Assembly: GCA_963697805.1 (NCBI GenBank)
Contig: CAVOPB010000005.1
Location: 1-64,000 of the forward strand
DNA: 64,000 nt
Direction: 5' to 3'
From: VRUE01 sp963697805
GTDB lineage: Bacteria; Actinomycetota; Thermoleophilia; Solirubrobacterales; 70-9
Under the pieces are notes generated by a model. That model was not told where the DNA came from and ran no database searches. It saw only the letters and a program-made list of their open reading frames with translations. Below are positions 19,051-28,125 of this stretch, piece after piece; within the stretch, counting starts at the first letter, position 1, and the number at the start of each line of letters is the position of its first letter. Position numbers and translations under genes: made by a program.

Positions 19051-20604
19051 CTAGGGCTCCGCCAATACCGCGCGACCGATCCTGCCGACGGCCAGTCGCT
19101 GCGGCACGATCCGTCGGACCGCGGCTGCGAGGTCGTGAGCGGAGTCCGGGAACCAGAGTCGGAGCACGAGTAGATATGCGATTCCGCCGAAGAGGCAGAC
19201 GGCGGCAATGTGCGCCAACACTGGCGCTTCCAGCCCGGCGAGCCCGAGGTCGATGCCCCCGCCGGCCAACATCAGCGCCAGACAGGCGGTCGTCGCCGGC
19301 GCCAGGTCCTGCCACAGCACCCGCAGCGCAGCTCCGAGTCGATCGTGGAGAAGGATGAAGTACGCGACCACCAGGAAGATGCCGTGGACCACGGAGCCGG
19401 CAATCGCCACCGCCTCGATGCCGAGGTGCGCGACCACCAGCACCGCGCCGACGTAGGCGATGAAGTGAGCGATGCCGTATCCCAACAATGCCTGGGCTCT
19501 GCCGGCTCCCTGCAATGCCGACCCGCAGGCATTGATGAGGAGGGTCGCGGCCCCCCCGAGAACGAGGATCTGGGTCGGGACCACCGCCGGCTCCCAGCGC
19601 TCGCCGAAGAGCCACGGGATGACGACAGGGGCGAGGATGAAGAGAAATGCCAGAAATGGGAACACGGTCACCGTGAGGAGTCGGACCATTCGCTGGCGCA
19701 TCTTCAACAGCTCCTCCGTTCCTTCGGTCCGGGACAACACCGGGAACGCGACCTGGCCCATCATGGTCGCGATCTTCCCCTGATATTCGACAGCGAGTTG
19801 GTAGCTGCGCCAGTAGAAGCCGGCCTGCGCTGTCCCCAGCACTCCGCCGATGATGGCGTAATCGCCGTTGCGGAAACCCGTCCAGGCGACGGTCGCCAAC
19901 GAAGCCGGCCCCCCGTATGGGATCAGGTCTCGGACGGCCTGGGTGTTCCACCGCGGAGGCGGGATTGGCGCGAAGAAGAGCGCCAGGCAGAGCGCAGCGG
20001 CCATGCCGGCCATGCTCCCGAATACCAGCGCACCGGCATCGAGGCCAAATAGGGCGAGGGCGAGCGTTGCGAGGGCCCGCGTGGCGTTGAGCGAAAGATC
20101 GACGATGCTGAGCCGCCGGAAGTCGAGCCTGCGACGCAGGATCGCCATCGGAATCGCGTAGATCGCGCCAAGCAGGAAATAGGGTGTGGTCAGGATCAAG
20201 AAGGTCTGAGCCTGGTGGCCGATGAGCGGACCGACCACGAGCAGGGCGATGGCCACCGTGATGCCCGCCAAGAGCAGGCTCAGAATCGTGGTTGCCGCGA
20301 GCCCAGCCTGGAGGTGCTGCTTGGAAATCGACTTTCTATTGACGATCGCGCCGCCGATCCCGTCCATCGGCATCAGCACCGCAAGCTCCTGGACGATCAC
20401 GACAAGCGCGAAGACTCCAAAGGCCGAGGGCGGGATCAGGCGTGCCAGGAGGACCAGCGCGCCGAAGAGGACCACCTCGATCGAGACTCGCGCGTAGGTA
20501 ACCCAGCGAAGGCCCGCGGCGGCGGCCTGGGTCAGGTCCTCATTGGTCCTGACGCTCTCCGGAGTCTGTCCCGCCGGAGTTTCTATGTCGCGTCCGGCAT
20601 CCAT
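19051..20604 (-). CDS. Oligosaccharide flippase (Wzx-like, MOP superfamily)
   Basis: 517 residues from the ATG at 20604, chosen because it sits 8 bp after the acyltransferase stop; an upstream start at 20658 would overlap that gene by 47 bp. About twelve to fourteen hydrophobic segments are seen, beginning YARVSIEVVLFGALVLLARL. The early PSAFGVFALVVIVQELA stretch and the GGPASLATVAWTGFRNGDY loop are typical of polysaccharide transporters. It should flip undecaprenyl-linked repeat units across the membrane. Location among glycosyltransferases supports this. It lacks any fused catalytic domain. Confidence 0.85.
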   Translation of the reverse strand: MDAGRDIETPAGQTPESVRTNEDLTQAAAAGLRWVTYARVSIEVVLFGALVLLARLIPPSAFGVFALVVIVQELAVLMPMDGIGGAIVNRKSISKQHLQAGLAATTILSLLLAGITVAIALLVVGPLIGHQAQTFLILTTPYFLLGAIYAIPMAILRRRLDFRRLSIVDLSLNATRALATLALALFGLDAGALVFGSMAGMAAALCLALFFAPIPPPRWNTQAVRDLIPYGGPASLATVAWTGFRNGDYAIIGGVLGTAQAGFYWRSYQLAVEYQGKIATMMGQVAFPVLSRTEGTEELLKMRQRMVRLLTVTVFPFLAFLFILAPVVIPWLFGERWEPAVVPTQILVLGGAATLLINACGSALQGAGRAQALLGYGIAHFIAYVGAVLVVAHLGIEAVAIAGSVVHGIFLVVAYFILLHDRLGAALRVLWQDLAPATTACLALMLAGGGIDLGLAGLEAPVLAHIAAVCLFGGIAYLLVLRLWFPDSAHDLAAAVRRIVPQRLAVGRIGRAVLAEP

Positions 20605-20611
20605 CAGCCCC

Positions 20612-21175
20612 TCATAGCTCGCGGACGATCCGCGCCGGGTTGCCGGCGGCGACGACACCGTCCGGAATCGTTCCGGTCACGACCGATCCGGCGCCGATGA
20701 CGGCGCCGGAGCCGATGCTCGCCCCCTTGAGGATCCGTGCACCCATACCGACGAAGACGTCGTCCCCGATCTCGACCGGCGCCGTCCTCGGTTCTCCGCT
20801 CTTGCGACGCCCGGGTCGGAGGTCGTGGAAGTCGCTGTCAAGGATCTCGACGTGGGCGCCGAAGAGGCCGTCGCGACCGATCCGGATCCCCTCCCCCTCG
20901 CTCTTGATCATAAGGTTGTTGTTGAACTCGGTGCGATCGCCGACCTCGATCCGCGAGTCCGTCTTGCTCACCTCGAGGTAGCAGTAGCCGGTGTGGAAAA
21001 GGGGTGATGAACGCCAGCCGAATTGGACCCCCTCGCCCAGCTCGATGATGCCCGGGCCGGCGAAGAGCGCCGGCTGGAGGAGGATCGGCGATCCTCCCCG
21101 CGGCCGGCAGCTGGAGAGCATGCGGTACTTCCAGATCCGCGGTCGCTGTACGACGCTCTCGACCCGATCCCGCAC
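20612..21175 (-). CDS. Left-handed beta-helix (hexapeptide) acyltransferase
   Basis: About 187 residues from a GTG at 21175; a TTG at 21184 overlapping the previous stop is an alternative. Hexapeptide turns are visible through the C-terminal two thirds, for example IEVGDRTEFNNN, VEIGDDVFVGMGARIL and IGSGAVIGAGSVVTGTIPDG, ending VVAAGNPARIVREL. That ending is typical of maltose/galactoside-type O-acetyltransferases. It likely transfers an acetyl group from acetyl-CoA to a glycan or sugar intermediate. It sits between a GT2 and the flippase on the same strand with 5-8 bp gaps. Confidence 0.85.
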   Translation of the reverse strand: MRDRVESVVQRPRIWKYRMLSSCRPRGGSPILLQPALFAGPGIIELGEGVQFGWRSSPLFHTGYCYLEVSKTDSRIEVGDRTEFNNNLMIKSEGEGIRIGRDGLFGAHVEILDSDFHDLRPGRRKSGEPRTAPVEIGDDVFVGMGARILKGASIGSGAVIGAGSVVTGTIPDGVVAAGNPARIVREL

Positions 21176-21180
21176 CGTTC

Positions 21181-22344
21181 TCAAACCCCCTGGGCGTGAA
21201 GGCGGAGGCGCTGGTAGTGCACGCGGAGCCGGTGCATGGCACCGCTCAGGACGAAGGGCGGGAACATCAGGAGCGTGCGCCCGGCGCCGATGCGCTGGCG
21301 CAGTCGCAGTCCCCTCCACTCCCGCAGTTGCCGCGTCTCGTCGCTGGTCTCGAGCGCGAAGGTTTCGAACTCCGCCGCGGAGACTCCTCCGCCGCCGTCG
21401 ACCCGGTCGCGGTCGTAGGCCCGGCTCGCGAGCCACAGGGCCTGACGGGCGATTGTTCGTGACGCGAGCGCTTCGAGGTCGGCGGAGCGGCGAAGCTTCC
21501 GACCCGCGCCCGAGAAGAAGCCCTTGAATGCAGTGCGGCGGTCCCTGAGGTCGATGATCGGCCCGTCGTCTTCGGCCTGCATCGTCCGCCACATGCTCGT
21601 CGTGTGGATGCGGTATAGGGCCTGTGCGGCCCCCTTTACATAGGCGACATCGGACACTGCCGCGATCCGAAGCCACATGTTGACCTCGGCGGCATGGTGG
21701 CAGGCGGGGTCATAGGCGCCGGCCTCGCGCTGGGCCGAGACACGGACGACCGCCTCGGGGGAGGAGATGCAACCGTGACCGGAGCGACAGCGCAGCCGGA
21801 TCCAATCTTCTCCGGACCACGTCCTCGTGCCCCTCCACCTTCCGAAGCTCCAGATCGGCAGGTGGATCCACTCGCCGCTGGACCAGACCTTGATTCCATG
21901 CCAGCCGGTGGTCTCGGGCAGTCGATCTCCATCGGCGAACTGCACCGCGCGACCGTAGACAAGGCCCACCTGCGGGTTCGCCTCCATCACGTTCGTCGCC
22001 CTGTGCAGGGATCCGGGCGTGAGCACGTCGTCGGCGGAGATGATCACCACGTAGTCGGCATCGTCAGCCCAGGTCAGGCCCTCGTTGGCGGTTTCGATCA
22101 ACCCCACGTTCTGCTCGTGGCGCCGATACTCGACCCGCGGATCCCGTTCGCCGATGGGGCCCGCGACCTCGGGGGTCTCGTCCGGGGAGCAGTCGTCGAT
22201 GATGAGCACCCGGACGTCGACCCCTTCCTGATCGAGGATGCTGCCGACGCACTGCTCCAGGTACTTCGCGTAGTCGTAGCAGGGCACGATCACCTTGACG
22301 CGGGGGAGCCGAGGCCCGACTGCCGACGAATTCGACTCAGTCAT
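21181..22344 (-). CDS. Glycosyltransferase family 2
   Basis: 387 residues from the ATG at 22344, which overlaps the methyltransferase stop by 8 bp; longer starts run through that gene. The N-terminal GT-A domain is clear: VKVIVPCYDYAKYLEQCVGS, IIDDCSPDETPEV and VVIISADDVLTPGSL, where the ADD corresponds to the DXD metal and nucleotide-sugar site. The remaining 200 residues are less conserved, with many basic residues near the end. It likely extends the repeat unit in the cytoplasm. The gene is in the same tight minus-strand operon as the flippase and acyltransferase. Confidence 0.85.
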   Translation of the reverse strand: MTESNSSAVGPRLPRVKVIVPCYDYAKYLEQCVGSILDQEGVDVRVLIIDDCSPDETPEVAGPIGERDPRVEYRRHEQNVGLIETANEGLTWADDADYVVIISADDVLTPGSLHRATNVMEANPQVGLVYGRAVQFADGDRLPETTGWHGIKVWSSGEWIHLPIWSFGRWRGTRTWSGEDWIRLRCRSGHGCISSPEAVVRVSAQREAGAYDPACHHAAEVNMWLRIAAVSDVAYVKGAAQALYRIHTTSMWRTMQAEDDGPIIDLRDRRTAFKGFFSGAGRKLRRSADLEALASRTIARQALWLASRAYDRDRVDGGGGVSAAEFETFALETSDETRQLREWRGLRLRQRIGAGRTLLMFPPFVLSGAMHRLRVHYQRLRLHAQGV

Positions 22345-23197
22345 CGTCGCGGGTGACCTTCGTGCAGAAGTAAATCTCTTCCTCGCCGAACGCCTCATCT
22401 TCCTCGCGTCGCAGCCCATATCTCGCGATGGCGGCCTCATCGAAGTCTCCGAGGTAGGAGTCGGCGCGAACCGAGAATCCGGCCGAGGCGACCCGATCGG
22501 GGTAGTCGCGGCCATAGAGCCGTTTGTGGTCCGCCTGCCCGAAGACCCGGTGGCGATCCTCCGGTGTGACGACCCGGGGATCTTCGAGGGTGGTGTCGCG
22601 ACGCCGATCCACCGGGCACATCAGGATCGCCCAGCCGCCCGACCTGAGGACGCGGTGAATCTCGGCGAGGGCCAGCCGGTCGTCGTCCACGTGCTCGAGG
22701 ACGTGGTTGCACATGAGGTAGTCGAAGGATTCGTCTTCGAACGGAAGGTCCATCACATCGAGCTGGTGATCGGCCAGCGCCGAGTCGAAGTCCCCGGTCA
22801 CGTATTCGAGTCCGTCGACACGGGAGAGCCGGCGGAGGAAGGAGTACTCGGGTGCGACATGGAGCATTGCCCCGGGGCTCTCGAGGAGCTGGGTCTCGTT
22901 CTCGAGGAAGAACCAGAGGAGGCGATGCCGCTCGAGCGCGCCGCAGCGGGGGCATTTCGCATGCGCTCGCCCTCTGTGCGGGAGGAAGCGGGAGAAGCCA
23001 TGACCGCAGCACGGGCACTCGACCAGGTCCCCGCGGTTGCGGGCACTTCGGATCGTGCCAAGCAGTGCATGCCGCCGAGCACCGGGCATCAGCCTGAGAA
23101 GGACGCGCTTGGCGGCTGGGTCCTCGACCGCGCCGTGGTCCGCGCCGAAGGTCGGCTCGACCGCGGGTGCCTCGGCCAGATTCTGCTTGCTGCTCAT
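22337..23197 (-). CDS. SAM-dependent methyltransferase with N-terminal zinc ribbon
   Basis: 286 residues. Residues about 60-85 contain CPCCGHGF and CPRCG, four cysteines that likely bind zinc. A type-11 methyltransferase domain follows, with EYVTGDFDS, VMDLPFEDESFDYLMCNHVLEHVDDD and IHRVLRSGGWAIL. This layout is common for methyltransferases inside polysaccharide clusters, where they methylate a sugar or its precursor. It is the first gene of the minus-strand operon. The 44-bp gap to the divergent plus-strand operon must hold both promoters and includes a small GCGC-TTTT-GCGC palindrome. Confidence 0.85.
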   Translation of the reverse strand: MSSKQNLAEAPAVEPTFGADHGAVEDPAAKRVLLRLMPGARRHALLGTIRSARNRGDLVECPCCGHGFSRFLPHRGRAHAKCPRCGALERHRLLWFFLENETQLLESPGAMLHVAPEYSFLRRLSRVDGLEYVTGDFDSALADHQLDVMDLPFEDESFDYLMCNHVLEHVDDDRLALAEIHRVLRSGGWAILMCPVDRRRDTTLEDPRVVTPEDRHRVFGQADHKRLYGRDYPDRVASAGFSVRADSYLGDFDEAAIARYGLRREEDEAFGEEEIYFCTKVTRDDD

Positions 23198-23241
23198 ACT
23201 CGTTGAACGGGTTGCGCCGACCCGCGCTTTTGCGCAAGATC

Positions 23242-24171
23242 ATGCAGCCTGTGGACGTTGATCGGGGGATGGATCAGCGCCTGCTCGTCATCTCCCCTGT
23301 CCGCAATGAGGCAGACCATCTGGAGCTGGTCGCCCGCTCGCTCGCGGCCCAGCGGCGGTGCCCGGATCTCTGGCTGATCGTCGACGACCACTCGAACGAC
23401 GACACCTTCGAGATTGCCGAGCGGCTGGCCGCTGAGTTGCCGTTCGTCGAGGTTCGCCGCGCGCCCGAACACCCACCACTGCTCGATCCGCGCGACCGCC
23501 TCGCCTCAGCGGCCGCGCCCCGGACGTTCAACTTCGGTCTGGAGAGCATCGAGTGGGGCGAGTTCACCCACATCACGAAGCTCGACGGAGACATGGAGCT
23601 GCCCCCCGAGTACTTCGAGCGGATCCTCGCCGAGTTCGAGGCCGACGATCGCCTCGGAATGGCCGGAGGACTGCGGAGGGAGCTCGTGCGCGGCAAATGG
23701 CGACTCGAGCGGGTCCCGACTGAGCATCACGTGAACGGAGCGCTGAAGACCTATTCGAAGGATTGCTTCGAGGCGATCGGCGGCGTCGAGGAGCGGCTCG
23801 CCTGGGACACGATCGACGAGACGGTCGCCCGCATGCGCGGGTTTCGCACCCGCACCTTCGAGGACCTGGTGGCGATCCACCATCGGCCCTGGGCGAGCGC
23901 CGATGGCACCCTCCGGGGTCGCGCCCGGTATGGGGCCGCGGCCTACATCGCCCACTACCCGACGTACTGGGTCGCGCTGAGGTCGCTGAAGATGGCCACG
24001 GCCCGACCGGAGGGGATATCTGGTCTCGCCTTCTTCTACGGCTACCTCCGTGCCGCGATTGTCGGCACCCCCCAGTTCGAGGACGGAGAGTTCCGGCGCG
24101 CGGTCCGAGAGGAGACCCGAGATCGCGTCCTCGGCAGGCTGCGGGGATCGCCGCGGGCCGTCTCAGGCTGA
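23242..24171 (+). CDS. Glycosyltransferase family 2
   Basis: About 309 residues from the ATG at 23242; an ATG at 23269 lies nearer the domain start, and neither has a strong ribosome-binding site. The GT-A core is visible as RLLVISPVRNEADHLELVAR, LIVDDHSNDDT and THITKLDGDMELPPEY, where LDGD is the DXD-type site. First gene of the plus-strand operon. Its TGA overlaps the ATG of the asparagine synthetase gene (TGATG), so the two are probably translationally coupled. Sugar specificity is unknown. Confidence 0.85.
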   Translation: MQPVDVDRGMDQRLLVISPVRNEADHLELVARSLAAQRRCPDLWLIVDDHSNDDTFEIAERLAAELPFVEVRRAPEHPPLLDPRDRLASAAAPRTFNFGLESIEWGEFTHITKLDGDMELPPEYFERILAEFEADDRLGMAGGLRRELVRGKWRLERVPTEHHVNGALKTYSKDCFEAIGGVEERLAWDTIDETVARMRGFRTRTFEDLVAIHHRPWASADGTLRGRARYGAAAYIAHYPTYWVALRSLKMATARPEGISGLAFFYGYLRAAIVGTPQFEDGEFRRAVREETRDRVLGRLRGSPRAVSG

Positions 24172-26081
24172 TGTGCGGCATCGCGGGACAGGTGCGAAGC
24201 GATGGCGTCCCGGTCGAGGAGCATCTGATTGTGAGGATGTGCGCAGCTCAGGAGCACCGCGGCCCGGATTCGCGGGGAACGCACATCACGGACTCGGTCG
24301 GCCTCGGTATCCAGCGCCTGCGGGTCATCGACCTCGACACCGGCGATCAGCCGGTCTACAACGAGGATGGCTCGATTGCGGTCGTCCTCAACGGCGAGAT
24401 CTACAACTACGCGGAGTTGCGGACTGAGCTGATCAGGGCCGGTCACACCCTGGTCACCGACGGTGACACCGAGGTGATCGCCCACCTCTACGAGGAGCAC
24501 GGGATCTTCGGCTGCCTTTCCCGCCTGAAAGGGATGTTCGCCTTCGCGATCTGGGATGCCAACAACCGGCGGCTCCTCTTGGCCCGCGACAGGATCGGCA
24601 AGAAGCCGCTCTTCTACAGCTTCCGCGGTGGCGTCTTGAGCTTCGCCTCCGAGCTCCAGGCGCTGCTCCAGGACCCGGAGGTGCCGCGAGATGTCGACCC
24701 CGCCGCGATCGATGCCTACCTCGCCTTTGGCTACGTGCCATCCCCCATGAGCGCGTACCGGGCGATCCGCAAGCTCCCCCCTGCCCATGTGCTGGTCTTC
24801 CAGGAGGGCGCCCTGACGATCGAACGGTATTGGCGCCTGGACTACTCGAGCAAGCGCCAGGTCGGCGACTCCCGCGAGCTCGAGGCAGAAATTCGCCACT
24901 CGCTGCGAGAGGCCGTCGGCCGCCGACTGGTCAGTGACGTTCCGATTGGGGCCTTCCTCTCCGGCGGGATCGACTCCTCCGCAGTCGTCGCCGCGATGGC
25001 CGAACAGTCCCCCGAGCCGGTGAAGACCTTCTCGATCGGCTTCGCGGACGATTCGGTCAACGAGCTGCCTCAGGCGCGGCTTGTTGCCGAGCACTTCTCC
25101 ACCGATCACCATGAGCTGCTGGTCGAGCCCAACGCCGTCGAACTGCTGCCGAAGGTTGTCCGGCACTACGGCGAGCCGTTCGGCGACCACTCGGCCCTGC
25201 CCTGCTTCTACCTCGCCGAGCTCGCTCGAGAGCACGTCACGGTCGCGCTCAATGGAGACGGCGGCGACGAGAGCTTCGCCGGCTATCAGCGATACACGAC
25301 CAATTCGATCGCCGCCCAGCTGGATCCCGTGCCCGCCGCCGTCCGCCGCAGTTTGGCGGCGGCGGGAAGGGGCTTCGGCGAAGGACCGGATCCACGCTCC
25401 CTGCGCAGCCGCTCGTCGCGGTTCCTCGCCCGCGTCGGAGACACGAGGTACGACCGCTACCTCCGCCAAGTCAGCGTCTTCGATGCCGACCAGAGGCGCG
25501 AGCTCTACGACCCCGAGTTCGGACGTGAGCTGGGCAACGCCGCCGGCGCCGACGAGGTGATCCTGGGCCCATGGCGAGAGGCGAGTGGGGCCGATCTCCT
25601 CGACCAGCTGCTCGAGACCGACGCCACGGTGTACCTGCCCGGCGACCTGCTGACCAAGATCGATGTCGCGACGATGGCCTACTCGCTGGAGGCCCGCTCC
25701 CCCCTGCTCGACCACGAGTTCATGGAATTCGCGGCTTCGCTTCCAACTCGCTGCAAGGCGCGGGGAACCCGCCGCAAGGTGGCGCTGAAGAATGCCCTCC
25801 GGGGCTGGGTTCCGGATGCCGTTCTCGACGGGCGCAAGCAGGGCTTCGAACTTCCGGTGGCGCGCTGGCTGCGGACCGATCTCGCCCCCTTCATGCGTGA
25901 GGTCCTGCTCGACCCTGGCGCCGAGCGCGGCTGGGTCCGGCGCGAGGAGGTTGCGGGCCTGATCGATCAGCACGTGACTGGGAATGCGAACCACGGGCGC
26001 AAGCTCTGGTCTCTTCTCGCCTTGGAGCTCTGGGCACAGGCCCCGGTCCGCACGGAGGCGGTCGATGTACTCGCCGCTTAG
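24171..26081 (+). CDS. asnB: Asparagine synthetase (glutamine-hydrolysing) family amidotransferase
   Basis: 636 residues, full length for AsnB. The start ATG exposes the catalytic Cys2 (MCGIAGQV) after Met removal. The glutaminase half shows QEHRGPD, GLGIQRLRVID and VLNGEIYNY. The synthetase half has the ATP pyrophosphatase loop FLSGGIDSSAV and later NGDGGDESFAGYQRY and KIDVATMAYSLEARSPLLD. By family it makes an amide from a carboxylate using glutamine and ATP. Placed between a GT2 and a FemAB-like gene it may amidate a sugar acid of the envelope polysaccharide rather than make free asparagine; that is inference from context. Confidence 0.9.
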   Translation: MCGIAGQVRSDGVPVEEHLIVRMCAAQEHRGPDSRGTHITDSVGLGIQRLRVIDLDTGDQPVYNEDGSIAVVLNGEIYNYAELRTELIRAGHTLVTDGDTEVIAHLYEEHGIFGCLSRLKGMFAFAIWDANNRRLLLARDRIGKKPLFYSFRGGVLSFASELQALLQDPEVPRDVDPAAIDAYLAFGYVPSPMSAYRAIRKLPPAHVLVFQEGALTIERYWRLDYSSKRQVGDSRELEAEIRHSLREAVGRRLVSDVPIGAFLSGGIDSSAVVAAMAEQSPEPVKTFSIGFADDSVNELPQARLVAEHFSTDHHELLVEPNAVELLPKVVRHYGEPFGDHSALPCFYLAELAREHVTVALNGDGGDESFAGYQRYTTNSIAAQLDPVPAAVRRSLAAAGRGFGEGPDPRSLRSRSSRFLARVGDTRYDRYLRQVSVFDADQRRELYDPEFGRELGNAAGADEVILGPWREASGADLLDQLLETDATVYLPGDLLTKIDVATMAYSLEARSPLLDHEFMEFAASLPTRCKARGTRRKVALKNALRGWVPDAVLDGRKQGFELPVARWLRTDLAPFMREVLLDPGAERGWVRREEVAGLIDQHVTGNANHGRKLWSLLALELWAQAPVRTEAVDVLAA

Positions 26082-27111
26082 AGAGGCAAGCGCGATCGAC
26101 CCGATCGAGGACTCAGCCTGGCTGGAGTTCATCGAGGCGTGTCCGGGAGCGACAGCCTTCCATCACCCCGCCTGGCTGGAGCTGCTGCGGCGCCAGTACG
26201 GCTACGAGATCGAGGCCTGCTGCGTAAAGGAGGGAGATCGAATCAAAGCGGGGATCCCGATCGCCCGCATATCCAGCCCGCTCACCGGGCGGCGACTTGT
26301 CTCGCTCCCCTTCTCGGATGCCTGCCCCCCGCTGGTTTCGGAGGATGCTGGGCCGTCGGTGATTGAGGCGCTCTCCGACACACTCGCCGAGAGAAGTCGG
26401 GAGTCGGGACTTCGCCTGACCGTGCGGGCCGCCATGCCCGGGACGCGCGTGAGCGATCGTTTCGTCTCTCACGAGTTGGCCCTCGGCGCCGATCCTGGGG
26501 AGCTGGAATCGAATATCTCAAAGAACCATCGCCGCAACGCCGGAAAGGCGGGGCGCGAAGGCCTTCGTGCTGAGCGCCGCACCGACGCCAAGGCGCTCGA
26601 TGCCTTCTACGCGCTGCACCTCAAGACCCGGCATAAGCTCGGGGTCCCGACTCAGCCGCGCCGCTTCATCCGCCGGTTCGAGGAGCTGTTCGAGCAGGGT
26701 CTGGGCTTCATCTTGATGGTCTTCGAGGGCGACCGGCCGATCGCCGCGGCCGTCTTCCTCACCTATGGGGGGACCGTCATCTACAAGTACGGAGCCTCGG
26801 ATCCGGACAACCTCAAGAAGCGACCCAACAACCTGCTGTTCCTCGAAGCGATCCGCTGGTCCTGTGAGGCGGGCTTCAGGGTGCTGGATTTCGGCCGCAC
26901 CGAGCTTGAGAACGAGGGACTCCGCTCCTTCAAGCGCGCGTGGGGGGCCACTGAGCTCGACCTCGTCTACTCGCACTTCGGCGATGACGACGGTCCGCTG
27001 GAGCCGGAGTCCAACTCGATCGGGGACAGGATCATCAGCACCACGATCCAGCGCTCCCCCCCACTCGTCGGTCGCCTCGTGGGCGAGGCCCTCTACAAGC
27101 ACTACGGCTGA
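26065..27111 (+). CDS. FemAB/GNAT-fold protein
   Basis: 348 residues from the ATG at 26065, which has GGAGG 6 nt upstream and overlaps asnB by 17 bp. The N-terminal half includes TAFHHPAWLELLRRQYGYE, and the C-terminal half has the acyl-CoA-type N-acyltransferase pattern KYGASDPDNLKKRPNNLLFLEAIRW followed by VLDFGRTELENEGLRSFKRAWGA. Those features match FemAB-related proteins linked to polysaccharide clusters. It probably transfers an acyl or aminoacyl group to a surface molecule. The donor is not predictable. No signal peptide, so it acts in the cytoplasm. Confidence 0.8.
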   Translation: MYSPLREASAIDPIEDSAWLEFIEACPGATAFHHPAWLELLRRQYGYEIEACCVKEGDRIKAGIPIARISSPLTGRRLVSLPFSDACPPLVSEDAGPSVIEALSDTLAERSRESGLRLTVRAAMPGTRVSDRFVSHELALGADPGELESNISKNHRRNAGKAGREGLRAERRTDAKALDAFYALHLKTRHKLGVPTQPRRFIRRFEELFEQGLGFILMVFEGDRPIAAAVFLTYGGTVIYKYGASDPDNLKKRPNNLLFLEAIRWSCEAGFRVLDFGRTELENEGLRSFKRAWGATELDLVYSHFGDDDGPLEPESNSIGDRIISTTIQRSPPLVGRLVGEALYKHYG

Positions 27112-27122
27112 GCCTCGTCGGG

Positions 27123-28103
27123 ATGAATGACGCGAGCTCACATCCTGACCTTTCGGTCATCGTCGTCACCCATAACGGGCGCGAGATGGCATTGGCGACG
27201 TTGCGGTCGGCCATCGCCGCGACGGGAACCGCGGAGGTCGAGTGGCTGGTCGTTGACGCTGGGTCCAGCGACGGGACCCCGGATGCAATCGAGGCCGAGT
27301 TCGACCAGGTTCGAGTTCTCCGGCGCGAGAATCGTGGGTTCGCGGCCTCCAACAATGCCGCCCTCGGGCTGGCGCGAGGCCGCTACCTGCTGCTCCTGAA
27401 CCCGGATGTCGAGATCCGGTCCGGCGATCTCGGGGAGCTGGTCGACACCATGGATGCCCGTCCTCGGATCGGCATCGCGAGCGTCGTGCAGCATGGGTCC
27501 GAGGGTGAGCTTCAACCGTCGATCAGGCGCTTCCCGTCGCCGGCGCGGAGCATTGGGGAGGCCTTGTTCGCGGCCCACTGGCCGGTGCTCCGGTCCCTGC
27601 AGGAGCTCGAGACGCGGCGGCAGCCCTATGAGGGGGAGGTCGACGTCGACTGGCTGGTCGGCGCGTTCCTGATTGCCCGCCGTGAGGCGGTGAACGCCGT
27701 TGGCCCGCTGGACGAGCGATTCTTCCTCTATTCGGAGGAGATCGACTGGTGCTACCGATTCTGGGAGGCGGGTTGGCCCGTCACCCACCTGCCGGTCATC
27801 TCGATCACGCATCACGCCGGCAAGCGGTCCCGAGGCGATCTGATGGCGCAGCTGAGTCACTCGCGGATGCTCTTCGCGGGCAAGCACTACGGCGCCGCGC
27901 GCCGGGCCGGGATTCGGGCGGGCCTGGCCCTGGGGCACATGATCCGCATCGCTGTGTTCGCCGTTCCTGCGCTGGTTCGCAACTCGTCGCGCAAGCGGGT
28001 AGCGGCCGAGTTCGCAGGCCTTCGCGTCGTTCTCGGCTTCTCCCGACCACCGCTGGGGCCATCTGCGAACGACGCGAGCACGACCCAACCTGCAACTTCG
28101 TGA
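27123..28103 (+). CDS. Glycosyltransferase family 2 (rhamnosyltransferase-like)
   Basis: 326 residues. It begins LSVIVVTHNGREMALATL, then WLVVDAGSSDGTPDAIE, ENRGFAASNNAAL and YLLLLNPDVEIRSGD, where NPDVE is the DXD equivalent. DERFFLYSEEIDWCYRFWEAGW is the typical acceptor-side signature of the WbbL/rhamnosyltransferase subfamily. It starts 11 bp after the FemAB-like gene. A hydrophobic stretch near residue 275 may help membrane association. It likely adds a deoxyhexose or similar sugar to the glycan. Confidence 0.85.
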   Translation: MNDASSHPDLSVIVVTHNGREMALATLRSAIAATGTAEVEWLVVDAGSSDGTPDAIEAEFDQVRVLRRENRGFAASNNAALGLARGRYLLLLNPDVEIRSGDLGELVDTMDARPRIGIASVVQHGSEGELQPSIRRFPSPARSIGEALFAAHWPVLRSLQELETRRQPYEGEVDVDWLVGAFLIARREAVNAVGPLDERFFLYSEEIDWCYRFWEAGWPVTHLPVISITHHAGKRSRGDLMAQLSHSRMLFAGKHYGAARRAGIRAGLALGHMIRIAVFAVPALVRNSSRKRVAAEFAGLRVVLGFSRPPLGPSANDASTTQPATS

Positions 28104-28125
28104 TCGTGGAAGGCGTTGATCTGTC

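Noticed and set aside
23225..23235. GCGC-TTTT-GCGC mini-palindrome as terminator
   Set aside because: Stem of only 4 bp inside a divergent promoter gap; too short and no U tract.
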